A stretch of DNA of 39,135 nt, from NCBI GenBank assembly GCA_014649355.1, contig BMSW01000035.1, positions 1 to 39,135 on the forward strand. The letters run 5' to 3'. Both the position numbers and the translations under genes were made by a program. This document shows positions 1 through 7,473 of this stretch, one piece after another; within the stretch, counting starts at the first letter, position 1; each line of letters starts with the position of its first letter. Under the pieces are notes generated by a model that was given only the letters and a program-made list of their open reading frames with translations, was not told the origin of the DNA and made no database searches. The DNA comes from Streptomyces althioticus. GTDB taxonomy: Bacteria > Actinomycetota > Actinomycetes > Streptomycetales > Streptomycetaceae.

Positions 1-729
1 GCGTCGAGGCGTCATTGCCCTGCCAGACACGAAAAGCCCCCGCCACAACCCATCCCAGAACTGTGGAACCAACATCCACAGAGAGTTGGCTTGTTGGCAG
101 TAAGCGTGCACCACAGCGCTGCTGCGACCTTCCCTCCCATCCAGCAAGCTACGAGGCGGCTGAAGCCCTGTTGTGTCTCGCATTTGGTTCAGCTCTGCTG
201 ATCGGTTCGAGGGGGGAGAAGATGTCATCCCCTCGACGAAGTCTGATGACAGGACCGGCAACCCCTACGCTCGGCTACCCCACGGGGGGTCCTACAGAGA
301 CGAGCCCTCAGCCTCAACCGGAGGAGCGAGAGGAGCGGCAGGGGGACTCGGAATCCTCCCGATCTTCCTAGGAGGAGGCCCGCGTCGATCCGAGGGGCAC
401 GGGAGCCGATGAGTGCGGTCATCCTGCTAGTCCGGCCACCCAGCGGGGCAAAAAACACCTTTTGACTGTTTTGCCAGACTGAAATAGAAGTGATCTGCGT
501 CACGCACTAGATCGCCCCCAAAGCCAGAGAGAGATCCCGAAAGGTCTAGACATCCCATGCCGCAAGGCAATAAGCGGAATCTCTGTCTCAGGTCGACTCG
601 GGCGGACATGGGGGTGTCCTGCTCCCACCCAGGCGCGGATCGCCCGATGCAGATCGGCCCCGTCCAGCAACCCCCGACGGACACCGACACCTTCTTCTCC
701 GCGTCAGCCGGGACCGAGTGAACACGACT
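1..729. other. Left edge, no supported gene
   Basis: No reading frame in this stretch resembles a known protein or has a convincing ribosome site. It contains no telomere-like palindromes, so the replicon continues to the left. The only distinct element is a GTCTAGAC palindrome at 544-551, listed separately. It is likely intergenic or decayed sequence next to the broken DUF2637 copy. Confidence 0.5.
543..552. promoter_or_regulatory. GTCTAGAC palindrome, possible HutC/GntR-type operator
   Basis: A perfect 8-bp palindrome GTCTAGAC lies at 544-551, in the context aaGGTCTAGACatcc. HutC-subfamily GntR regulators (for example DasR) bind GTCTAGAC-centred boxes, and this plasmid encodes a GntR/UTRA protein at 23585-24388. 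Half-sites of the same sequence lie upstream of that gene. No gene is clearly driven from here, so the assignment is an inference. Confidence 0.3.
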
Positions 730-762
730 GCGGGCGGCACCCCGGCTGTGGGTGCCGCCCGC
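730..762. terminator. Hairpin terminator after DUF2637 pseudogene
   Basis: A perfect 13-bp stem (730-742 with 750-762, starting GCGGGCGGCACCC) with a 7-base loop lies just beyond the stop codon of the leftward pseudogene. It is a typical GC-rich Streptomyces terminator without a long U-tract. Confidence 0.6.
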
Positions 763-784
763 GCGGTCCGGCATCGTCGTCTCG

Positions 785-2150
785 TCAGCGGTCGGTCTGA
801 GGGGTGTAGGAGGTGGCCGGGTCGTAGCCGGCGGCCAGCAGCTCCTGCGCCTCCTTGCGAATGTCGCCGGCCACCGTACGGCCGACGCCCACCGCGGCCT
901 CGATGTCCGACAGCGAGACGACGTCGACGTAGTCGGCGTGGCCACCGGCAAGCACGATCATCCGGGCCACCTTGCGCGCCTTGCGCTGGCGCGGGGGAAG
1001 GCTGGCGTAGTCGTCCGCCGTGGCGGCCTCCGCCTCCAGGACCGCGATCCGGTGCCGGGGTCTGAGCCGTCCGGTACCGATCGTGCTCCGCATCGGCAGC
1101 CGCGCGCTCCGCTTCGGCCTCCGCCGCCGCCTTGCGGCGGCGCTGCTCGGCCGCCTCGGCCTCGGCAGTCTTCCTCTCGTGCTCCGCCGCGCGACGTTGA
1201 GCGGCGGCGGCCTCCTCCGACTCCAGCTCCGCCGCGACGGCCCGCTCCGCCTGCACGCGGGTCAGCTCCGCCCACATCTTGGCCGACTCCGCCCGCGCCC
1301 GCGCCTGCGCCGTCGACGCCTCCGCATCGGCCGCCGCCGTTCCGGTCTCAGCGGCCAGACGATGCTGCGCAGCCTCCCCCCGTCCAGCCGCCGCAAGCTT
1401 CTTGACTTCAGCTCCGCCTCCCGCTCAGCCGCCTCCGCCTCCGCCAGCGCTTCGCGCTCGGCCTCGGCCCGGGCCCGCTCGTCCGCCTCCGCATTCCACT
1501 TCGCCGGCAGCGCCAGCGCCTCGTCGACGGTGAACCCCTTGGGCGCCATCGTCATGGGCAGGCGCTGCACATCGGTCGCCTTCGACAGGTCGCCGCTCAG
1601 CTCCTGGGTGAGCCAGACGCGGTAGCCCTCCAGCGCCTGCTCCCGCGCGATCCTCTCGTCGTAGGAGCGCACGCCCGCCAGCCGCATGCGCCGGTACAGG
1701 CGCGCGGTCGGGGCGGGGGCCAGCAGCCAGCGGTGCAGGGGGATCCGCTCGGTAGCCGTGCCGTCCTCGATCTGCGTGGCGTGCAGGACCAGGTGGCGCA
1801 GCGCCTCCACCCGACGACGAACAGGATCGGCATCAGGCCGTGCCACAGGGCCCGCACGGGGTCCTCGGACAGACCCGTGCCGCTCTTGCCGCCGCTGGTT
1901 GCGTTGAGCACCACGGTGGCCAGCGTCATGGCGTGCGCGGCGAACCGCAGCAGGGGCTTGGGGATGCGGCGGTGGGTCAGGTACAGGTCCAGCGCGAGGA
2001 AGGCCAGGATGGCGCCGTCGATGCCGATCGGCACCCAGTACGACAGGGCGTGCGAGAACCCCTTGGCCTCGGCCGCTGCGCGCAGCGTGTCGTACGAGGA
2101 CGCGAAGCCGACCCCGGCCACGAAGCAGCACCCACGGGCTGCCGTCGGAC
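785..2150 (-). pseudogene. Broken second copy of DUF2637 membrane/coiled-coil protein
   Basis: Read leftward, this repeats the plan of the intact gene at 18547-20262: DUF2637 membrane segments (with motifs like AILAFLALDLYL at about 2010), the IPLHRW and YRRMRLAGVRSYDERI region, an Ala/Glu/Arg coiled coil, and a C-terminal HTH-like tail ending in ELLAAGYDPATSYTPQTDR. The reading frame changes at about 1815, 1390 and 1050. The N-terminus is missing, because the homology stops where the DUF2075 remnant begins at about 2150. Several frameshifts plus 5' truncation favour true decay over a single sequencing error. Unlike the intact copy, its coiled coil shows no phased TTTCGG motif. Confidence 0.8.
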
Positions 2151-2800
2151 CTGGAAGCTGTGCTCGCGCACGTCCCACTAGCGGTGATCTCCCTCGACGA
2201 ACGGCAGATCATCCGGCCCGACGAGGGCACCACCGTCGAAGAGATCCGCACCGCCGCCCGCACCCACCACCACTTGGGACTGGCCGAGTCGTTCAGATGC
2301 AGCGGCTCAGCCGCATACACCGCCTGGGTCGACGCCCTCCTGTACGGGACACCCCAGCCCTGGACCGGACACGCCGGCTACGGCCTCCGCCTTGCCGACG
2401 ACCCCTTCCAGCTTGAGGAGTGGATCGAACACGCCACCGCGCAGGGTTACACCGCGCGCACCACCGCCGTGTTCTGCTGGCCGTGAACCCGCACCCGCAC
2501 CCGCGGCGCCACCGCCCTCCCCCTCGACATCACCATCGACGCGCCCGGCGGCCGAACGCTCCCGCCCGGACCTGGCGCGCCGCGTAGAACGCCGCCACCG
2601 CCCTCACCTGGACAAACGGCCACTGGGCAGCCCACCCAACACAGCCGTGATGAAGCCCTCCGCCACCTCCCCCCGACCAATACCTCCCCTACGCCCTCAA
2701 CACCTACCGCGTCCTCCTCACCCGCGGCACCCACACCACCCACATCCACACCACGGATACCAACACCCACCACCTGCTGCAGCAACTCATCCCTCCCATC
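2150..2800 (+). pseudogene. DUF2075 (Schlafen-type helicase) C-terminal remnant
   Basis: The frame from 2150 reads VISLDERQIIRPDEGTT, then SFRCSGSAAYTAWV and TAVFCWP. This resembles the C-terminal half of DUF2075 DNA/RNA helicase-like proteins. The frame closes at 2486. Near 2690-2790 another frame gives YALNTYRVLLTRGT, the family's conserved C-terminal RNTYRVLLTRG-like motif, followed by a TDTNTHHLLQQL-like tail. The Walker A half is absent. The piece is therefore truncated and frameshifted, and is not expected to make a working protein. It abuts the broken DUF2637 copy head to head, which suggests a recombination joint at about 2150. Confidence 0.65.
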
Positions 2801-2873
2801 CGCCGCAGTCCCGCGACCGCGGTCTCGAAGTCCTCCAGCGATTCTTGGGCAACCAAGAAGGTCGCCAGCCTGG

Positions 2874-2901
2874 TCCGGCACGTGACCGTGGACGTCATCA
2901 C
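2874..2901. repeat. Left copy of a 28-bp inverted repeat
   Basis: This 28-base stretch is the reverse complement of 4511-4538 with one mismatch; the core is GTGACGTCCACGGTCACG on the opposite strand. The pair encloses about 1.6 kb holding the DUF3800 gene. Confidence 0.6.
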
Positions 2902-2951
2902 TAGTGAGCCGGTCCACGATCGCCGCGCAGAGTCGGGGGTCGGTGAAGGTC
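2897..2951 (-). pseudogene. istB fragment (IS21-type helper ATPase)
   Basis: Read leftward, the sequence gives TFTDPRLCAAIVDRLT, the near-C-terminal signature of IstB-like ATPases that assist IS21-family transposases. The same peptide occurs in the larger remnant at 5308-5517. Only about 18 residues are recognisable. The similarity breaks off at the 28-bp inverted repeat, so this is an insertion-sequence scar and not a gene. Confidence 0.6.
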
Positions 2952-3446
2952 GGCTGCGTTCCGGGAGGCCATCTCGAATATCATCGCGAGCGCTCTCCGG
3001 CGACGGCGAGCCGGTGGCCGTCGCCGGACGGACGGAGGCAGGACACCAGGGCCGTCCACGCCAGGAGGACCGCGGCCACTGCGATTCGGCGGGTCGGGGC
3101 GGTTCCAGCCCAGACACCCCCAGCAGCGCCACTTCGACTCCCTGCTCGTGCCCCACGCGAAGCAGTCCGGACACGAACCGCGGCGCTCCGGTGAGAACGG
3201 ATGGCATCCGATACGCAAGCCCTGGTGATAGAAAACCCCGCACGCCCGCACACCAGACAGGGCGGCGGCGTGTGAGGGCTCCCGGGAAGACCCTCAAACC
3301 CGCCCGAATAGCCCATCAAGTACAGGTTGGCCTGGTTGGCGGCAGGTGGCCGCTCGTAGCCTCGGGCTGACGCCACCGTCGTGCTCATGTACCGTCGGTG
3401 ATCAGGCGCTTTCTGCCAACGGGGCGGATGGCCATATATTCCGCTG
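2952..3446. other. Gap with no supported gene
   Basis: Several short frames cross this stretch, but none has a recognisable domain or a good ribosome site. It probably holds scrambled IS-flanking DNA and the promoter of the DUF3800 gene. A TATATT hexamer at 3435-3440 is the only promoter-like element seen. Confidence 0.4.
3435..3440 (+). promoter_or_regulatory. Possible -10 box of a leaderless DUF3800 transcript
   Basis: TATATT lies only six bases before the GTG start at 3447, in otherwise GC-rich DNA. No Shine-Dalgarno sequence is visible. That spacing is what a leaderless mRNA starting at the GTG would need. TTCTGC at 3411-3416 is a weak -35 candidate with an 18-bp spacer. Confidence 0.35.
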
Positions 3447-4202
3447 GTGTACTTCTGCTACGTCGATGACTCCGGTGCCGACCGGGGCCGCACCCTGACG
3501 GGTTTGCTGGTCCCGGAAGAGGGGTGGAGCGATCTGCTCCATCACTGGCTCGAAGGACGCCGCAAGCTGGAACAGACCTGGGGTGTCCTCAAGAACACGG
3601 AGCTGCACGCCGTAGATCTGGTCAAGGGGCGCGGCCGCCCCTGTGCCACGGAGGAGCAGAACAACAGCTTCGGCAGGCAGGCGCGCATTGCTGCCCATGA
3701 CCTGATGATCCGGCACCTGGCCAGGTGCGAGAGCGTGCGCGTCCTCACCGTCGCCGGCGGTACGGCGCAGATAGCCACGGTGTACCGGTCGTTCGTGGAT
3801 CGCCTCGAAGCGTGGGCCTTTGAGCATGACACGCGGGTGATGATCATGTTCGATGGGCAGTCCGGTCCGGACGAGGCGGAAACGATGGGCCAGGAAGCGG
3901 CCCGGGAGGCATGGAAGCAGGCAATCCGCGGTGCCAAGCCCTACCGCGACACTCACCGCAGCCTGCCGCTCGCTTCCCGCCGCGTGCTGGAGGACCCCAT
4001 CATGCAGGACAGCAGGTACAGCCAGTTCATCCAGGCCGCAGACCTGGTGGGATATGCCGCCTTCCACCATTTGATGTTCGCGCGCCCGGAGGTGTGGCCC
4101 AAGCTGACCCCGATGGGGCACATGTCCAAGGCGTACAGGCGGCTCACCGGGCACTGGCTTACCGGGCACGGAACCGACGGCATCGTCTGGGTGGACAGCT
4201 GA
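3447..4202 (+). CDS. DUF3800 domain protein
   Basis: This 251-residue protein begins (M)YFCYVDDSGADRG, matching the conserved acidic N-terminal strand of DUF3800 proteins. It continues with VMIMFDGQSG in the middle and FIQAADLVGYAAFHH near residues 206-220, the family's C-terminal Q-x-AD-x-x-x-Y motif. DUF3800 proteins are thought to have an RNase H-like fold with acidic active-site residues, but their function is undefined; they are common on mobile elements. The start is GTG at 3447 with no ribosome site and a close TATATT, so translation may be leaderless. The gene stands alone, closed by a terminator, and is framed by a 28-bp inverted repeat. Confidence 0.85.
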   Translation: MYFCYVDDSGADRGRTLTGLLVPEEGWSDLLHHWLEGRRKLEQTWGVLKNTELHAVDLVKGRGRPCATEEQNNSFGRQARIAAHDLMIRHLARCESVRVLTVAGGTAQIATVYRSFVDRLEAWAFEHDTRVMIMFDGQSGPDEAETMGQEAAREAWKQAIRGAKPYRDTHRSLPLASRRVLEDPIMQDSRYSQFIQAADLVGYAAFHHLMFARPEVWPKLTPMGHMSKAYRRLTGHWLTGHGTDGIVWVDS

Positions 4203-4223
4203 TATGGGGGAGAAACGCAGAAA

Positions 4224-4242
4224 CCCCCGGGAGAACCGGGGG
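4224..4242. terminator. Hairpin terminator of DUF3800 gene
   Basis: CCCCCGG, a gagaa loop, then CCGGGGG, starting 22 bases after the DUF3800 stop codon. It is short and GC-rich and well placed to end that transcript. Confidence 0.6.
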
Positions 4243-4549
4243 CCCACGAGAGCAAGATCCCCTGGGTGCCCTCATTCGGGCACATGGGACCTTGCGGCAA
4301 CCAGAGTGCCACAGCCAGTGCGAGAAGGCAACAGATCCTGGCCAATAAAACAGCGAAACAACTGCGGAAAGACAACAGGTGCACCGAAGCACGAGAGGTG
4401 TCACCAGCGCAGTCCGCTGACCTTTGGCTTAACGCACTACGAAGCAGCGAGACTGTCACCAACGAGGCAACCCGTAGGTCCGTCGGAGTCCTGACCTGCG
4501 ATGGACCCAAGTGGTGACGTCCACGGTCACGTGCCGGAGAGACCCGAGG
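4243..4549. other. Gap with no supported gene
   Basis: No frame here has recognisable homology. It holds the right copy of the 28-bp inverted repeat near its end and lies between the DUF3800 terminator and the convergent end of the SLATT-like gene. Confidence 0.45.
4511..4538. repeat. Right copy of the 28-bp inverted repeat
   Basis: This matches the reverse complement of 2874-2901 at 27 of 28 bases. It contains an internal GTGAC/GTCAC dyad. Together the two copies bracket the DUF3800 cassette. Confidence 0.6.
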
Positions 4550-5080
4550 TCAGATGGGAGGCGGTTGGGTGGGCGGTAGCCCTCCGATAGAGATCTGCTC
4601 GCGTTGGCCCGCCGCCCATTGGCTGACCTGTTCGGTGCCCACCTGTTCAATGGCGGCGAGCAGCAGGGCCCGCGCTTGGTCGTCCCGCTCGGCCACTGAG
4701 AGCAGCCGATAGCGGTTGGTCTCGCGGCGCAGAGACTCCCGGGCCTGGGCCGCCAGCACCCAGCGGGGACCAGGGGCGAAGACCTGGCGGAACCCGGTAC
4801 AGAACAGAGCGCCACCGGCAAGAATCGCCGTCACCCACGCTGGCGCTTGTAGGCCTGCTGCTACCACCGTCACGGAGGCACTGGCCAGCGTGACGAGTTC
4901 GATCGCGCGGTGCGCGCGCCGCGCAGCATCTCCCCTGCGCTGGTAGAACGCCAACTCCTGCTCGGCCAGGGCCAGCAGTGGGTCGGGGGCGGAGGCCCAG
5001 ACATCAGTATCCGGAGTCGGTCTGCGCATCCCAGCATCATCGTCACCGCCGCAGGTTGGTGTCAGCCGATTCGTCCACAC
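4550..5080 (-). CDS. SLATT/DUF4231-like two-TM membrane protein
   Basis: This 176-residue protein has a soluble N-terminus, then LALAEQELAFYQRRGDAAR and AHRAIELVT leading into one membrane helix (about residues 62-80), a second helix around WVTAILAGGALFCTGF (residues 82-101), and a charged helical C-terminus with RESLRRETNRYRLL. This order matches the SLATT/DUF4231 family, two-helix membrane proteins often predicted to be pore-forming effectors in bacterial conflict systems. No sensor or nucleotide-synthesising partner lies beside it. The start is uncertain: the first start is at 5080, but the ATG at 5029 (MRRPTPDT) would also give a complete domain. Its neighbours are remnants, so it may be a stranded cargo gene. 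Confidence 0.7.
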   Translation of the reverse strand: MWTNRLTPTCGGDDDAGMRRPTPDTDVWASAPDPLLALAEQELAFYQRRGDAARRAHRAIELVTLASASVTVVAAGLQAPAWVTAILAGGALFCTGFRQVFAPGPRWVLAAQARESLRRETNRYRLLSVAERDDQARALLLAAIEQVGTEQVSQWAAGQREQISIGGLPPTQPPPI

Positions 5081-5190
5081 GCGAACCCATCAGTCCCAAG
5101 GCCGATCTTGGTGACAACAAGCCTGCCTATGCGCCAACTGTCGTGTTTCGGCTCGACAGCCGAGCGCCCTCCAACACGGCCACAGCTCAG

Positions 5191-5316
5191 CTACAGCTCG
5201 AACTCCACGTGCTCGACGTCCGTGAACTCGACCTCCAGGCCACCGGCGCGGCGGCCGCCGTCTCGGAAGTAGACCTCGCCAAGCGCTTCGGCCGCCAGGT
5301 CGCGCAGCTGCTGTTC
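5191..5316 (-). pseudogene. Fragment of tpg (telomere terminal protein), 3' end
   Basis: Leftward translation gives EQQLRDLAAEALGEVYFRDG and then a tail ending VEFTDVEHVEFEL with a TAG stop. It is nearly the same as the last ~42 residues of the intact Tpg at 28802-29356 but not identical, so it derives from a different tpg allele. Upstream of codon ~59 of this frame the sequence switches to an istB remnant on the other strand. It is a dead piece of a second telomere-protein gene. Confidence 0.85.
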
Positions 5317-5517
5317 CAGGTTCTGACCGAGCGGGAGGAGAGAGCCTCCGTGGCCATCGCCTCGAACGAATCGTTCGGAGGCTGGACGAAGACCTTCACC
5401 GACCCCCGCCTCTGCGCGGCGATCGTGGACCGGCTCACCTTCGGCGGCAACATCATCGAGACCGGCACCGATTCTTACCGCCTCGCGCACACCAAGAACC
5501 AGCAGGGCAGCGGCTGA
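5308..5517 (+). pseudogene. istB remnant (IS21-type helper ATPase C-terminus)
   Basis: The frame reads LLFQVLTEREERASVAIASN, then SFGGWTKTFTDPRLCAAIVD and ETGTDSYRLAHT, the C-terminal third of IstB-like ATPases. The Walker A and B parts are missing. It overlaps the tpg remnant on the opposite strand by a few bases, so the joint is at about 5310. This looks like an IS21-family element that recombined with a tpg gene. Confidence 0.8.
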
Positions 5518-5536
5518 CCGCGCACGAGAGCCCGGA

Positions 5537-6088
5537 CTACCGGCCCGGGACGGCGCCGACGCGGGCCAGCACGTCGTCGGCCAGCTCCCGCGGGCTCAGC
5601 TCGCCGTCTAGGAACACGGTGTCACCCGGCAGCGTGTCCACTGCGGCCATACACGACTCGATCTTGGACTTGCACCACTTGCGCACCCGCTCGTCCTGCG
5701 CGGGATCGTCAGGCGTGAAGCTCCTCCCGTCGATCCGCTTCACCAGCACCTCTTCGGAGACCTTGAGGAAGAAGTGGTGAACAGCGATCCCCGCGTCTTT
5801 CAGCGCACCGAAGATCTCCTCGACATAGCCGGGATTGACCAGGGTCATGGGCACCAGGACGGGCCGCTGATGCTCCTCGACGAGGCCCATGGCCAGGTCC
5901 GCCACCTGCCGTCTCCACAGCCGCAGATCCTGGAAATCGCCGGTCGGGACCTCCACGATCTCGCGCAGCACATAGCCGACCATCTCCGGGTCATAGACCA
6001 GCGCCTCGGGCCAGCGCAGACGCAGTTCGTCCACCAGCGTGCTCTTCCCGCTGCCGAACGCGCCGTTCACCCAGACGAGCACAGACAT
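5537..6088 (-). CDS. TmrB-like P-loop ATP-binding protein
   Basis: Starting at the ATG at 6088 (after a GGGGAG box), the 183-residue product opens MSVLVWVNGAFGSGKSTLVD, a Walker A motif at residues ~10-17. It continues with YDPEMVGYVLREIV, a RPVLVPMTLVNP strand and an RIDGRSF segment. This pattern fits AAA/TmrB-like small kinases of actinomycetes; Bacillus TmrB confers tunicamycin resistance, but most homologues have no known substrate. Translation could be extended upstream to 6394, but that part lacks homology and runs through IS-like repeats. The gene ends close to the istB remnant. A metabolic or resistance kinase role is inference. Confidence 0.8.
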   Translation of the reverse strand: MSVLVWVNGAFGSGKSTLVDELRLRWPEALVYDPEMVGYVLREIVEVPTGDFQDLRLWRRQVADLAMGLVEEHQRPVLVPMTLVNPGYVEEIFGALKDAGIAVHHFFLKVSEEVLVKRIDGRSFTPDDPAQDERVRKWCKSKIESCMAAVDTLPGDTVFLDGELSPRELADDVLARVGAVPGR

Positions 6089-6390
6089 CTCCCCATCGAC
6101 GGATAACCCCACCAGCCAAGGCCACCCCCTGAAGCACACACCGAGACGCGAGGGTGGGGCCAAAACTCCTGACAGATCATGGCCGAACGTTCGACAAGTG
6201 GGGCCGACACTCACTGACAAGTGGGGCCGGCTCACGCTGCCGAAGCCAGTGCTTCCTCGTGCTGTCACGACAGTGCCGAGACATCGTCTTGGAAGAGCAG
6301 CGGCTCCTCCGGCAAGTCGAGGGCCGGTCCCCCACTCTCGCGAACCGGCTCGCCGTCCGCAGACCGGCAGGCCTCTGGCTGGGTATGTAG
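6089..6390. other. Gap between TmrB-like gene and parB
   Basis: No gene was recognised. The stretch carries two direct copies of GACAAGTGGGGCCG (6193-6206 and 6216-6229) that resemble IS21-type end repeats, and it must hold the promoter of the TmrB-like gene. Confidence 0.5.
6193..6230. repeat. Direct repeats, likely IS21-type end remnant
   Basis: GACAAGTGGGGCCG occurs at 6193-6206 and again at 6216-6229, 23 bp apart. IS21-family ends typically carry several such short direct repeats. With istB fragments at 2.9 and 5.3 kb, this is best read as the leftover end of an IS21-like element. Confidence 0.5.
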
Positions 6391-7473
6391 TCACCGGGCA
6401 GAGGCGGCCTGGCTGTCCCTGTGCTTGATGAGCTGGTCCAACATCTTGTCGAACTCATCCGGCGGCATCTTGTGGATCAAGTACATTGCCGCAGCCGCAC
6501 CATCCTCATAGGGGAATCGCTTGGCCTGCCGCTGCTCCCCTCCCCCAGCTGTTGCATTAGCGGCGGTGGGTTGTGCGGGAAGAGTTGGAGCCCCCTCCCC
6601 TGTGCGTGCCTGTTCGTCAGCGGCCTCGCGCCCAATGGAGGTGGTGGGTGGTCCACTCGCTCGGCCGTCCTCTATTACGCCGTAATAGCCGTCGGCCTTC
6701 TCGGCTCCTTGGGCAGCAGGAGCGGCAGTCCTGGTCTGCCTGCGTTTGCGCTCCTGCTTCTCCACCTCCTTGCGGGCTCGTTCCTGCTTGAGCGTCGCGA
6801 GCACCGCTTCCTGCTGCTCAGGTGGCTTACTTCCAACAGCACGCAGCAGATCAATGGGTTCTTCGCCGACACGGGCCTGAAGCTCGGGAGTGAGGCCGAG
6901 CAGGGCGAGGCGTTGTGACACCCAGCCCTGGGAGCGGTGGAGCCTCTTGGCCAGCGCCGTCTGGCTGCCGTGGATGGCCAGGAGCCGTTGTAGAGCACGT
7001 GCTTCGTCCAGCTCTGCCAGGTCCTGGCGGTGAATGTTGGCGACGAGGGCGCTTTCAAGGAGTTCTTCCGAGTTGGCGCCCTGGTCGTCGCTGACCATCA
7101 CCTTGAGGGTGGACAGACCGGCATCGCGTGCTGCGGCGAGTCGGCTGCTGCCGTCGATGACGACGTGGGTGGTGTTCGGTTCGAGGTCGGCTTCCCGCTC
7201 CGGGTTGGCCTTGATGTAGGCGTCGCGGTTCATGACCGTGATCGCCTGCTTCTGCCCGTGGGTCAGCAGGCTGCCTGCGAGGTCGGTAAGGTCTCCGAGG
7301 CTGGAGCGAGGATTGTCGGGGTTGAGGCTGATCCGGTGCGGGGGCAGTTCCGTGGGTGCTGCGACACCGTCGGTGGGAACCCCGGTTGCGGCAGCGACGG
7401 CCTGCCTGCGTGCGCTGACGGGACGTGCTCCCCCGGTGAAGCGCCCGGTGCCCAGCTTGTCGGCCTTGCTCAC
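6391..7473 (-). CDS. parB: ParB partition protein
   Basis: This 360-residue protein contains the ParB N-terminal nuclease/CTPase-like region (PHRISLNPDNPRS at ~45-57, THVVIDGSSRLAAARDAG at ~106-123, ALVANIHRQDL at ~142-152). The HTH follows, with QTALAKRLHRSQGWVSQRLALL at ~171-192. The rest is a charged linker and a short C-terminal dimerisation-type helix. It would load onto parS and spread. It starts with GTG, overlapping the parA stop by four bases (GTGA), so it is translationally coupled to parA. One parS palindrome lies inside its own coding sequence at 6672-6688, read as GYYGVIE. Confidence 0.95.
   Translation of the reverse strand: MSKADKLGTGRFTGGARPVSARRQAVAAATGVPTDGVAAPTELPPHRISLNPDNPRSSLGDLTDLAGSLLTHGQKQAITVMNRDAYIKANPEREADLEPNTTHVVIDGSSRLAAARDAGLSTLKVMVSDDQGANSEELLESALVANIHRQDLAELDEARALQRLLAIHGSQTALAKRLHRSQGWVSQRLALLGLTPELQARVGEEPIDLLRAVGSKPPEQQEAVLATLKQERARKEVEKQERKRRQTRTAAPAAQGAEKADGYYGVIEDGRASGPPTTSIGREAADEQARTGEGAPTLPAQPTAANATAGGGEQRQAKRFPYEDGAAAAMYLIHKMPPDEFDKMLDQLIKHRDSQAASAR
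6672..6688. promoter_or_regulatory. parS site 1 (inside parB)
   Basis: CTATTACGCCGTAATAG is a palindrome around one central base. The same 17-mer occurs at 8835-8851, and again at 9089-9105 with the central base changed. It falls within parB codons for GYYGVIE, so binding here could also affect parB transcription. Confidence 0.8.

Noticed and set aside
1..300. Left telomere
   Set aside because: None of the terminal palindromes is present; the sequence is internal.
427..951. 174-codon leftward frame at the left edge
   Set aside because: Runs through a terminator hairpin and the pseudogene tail in the wrong frame; no homology recognised.
6089..6394. N-terminal extension of the TmrB-like protein
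   Set aside because: Covers IS-like direct repeats and lacks family similarity; ATG 6088 gives the usual length and opening.
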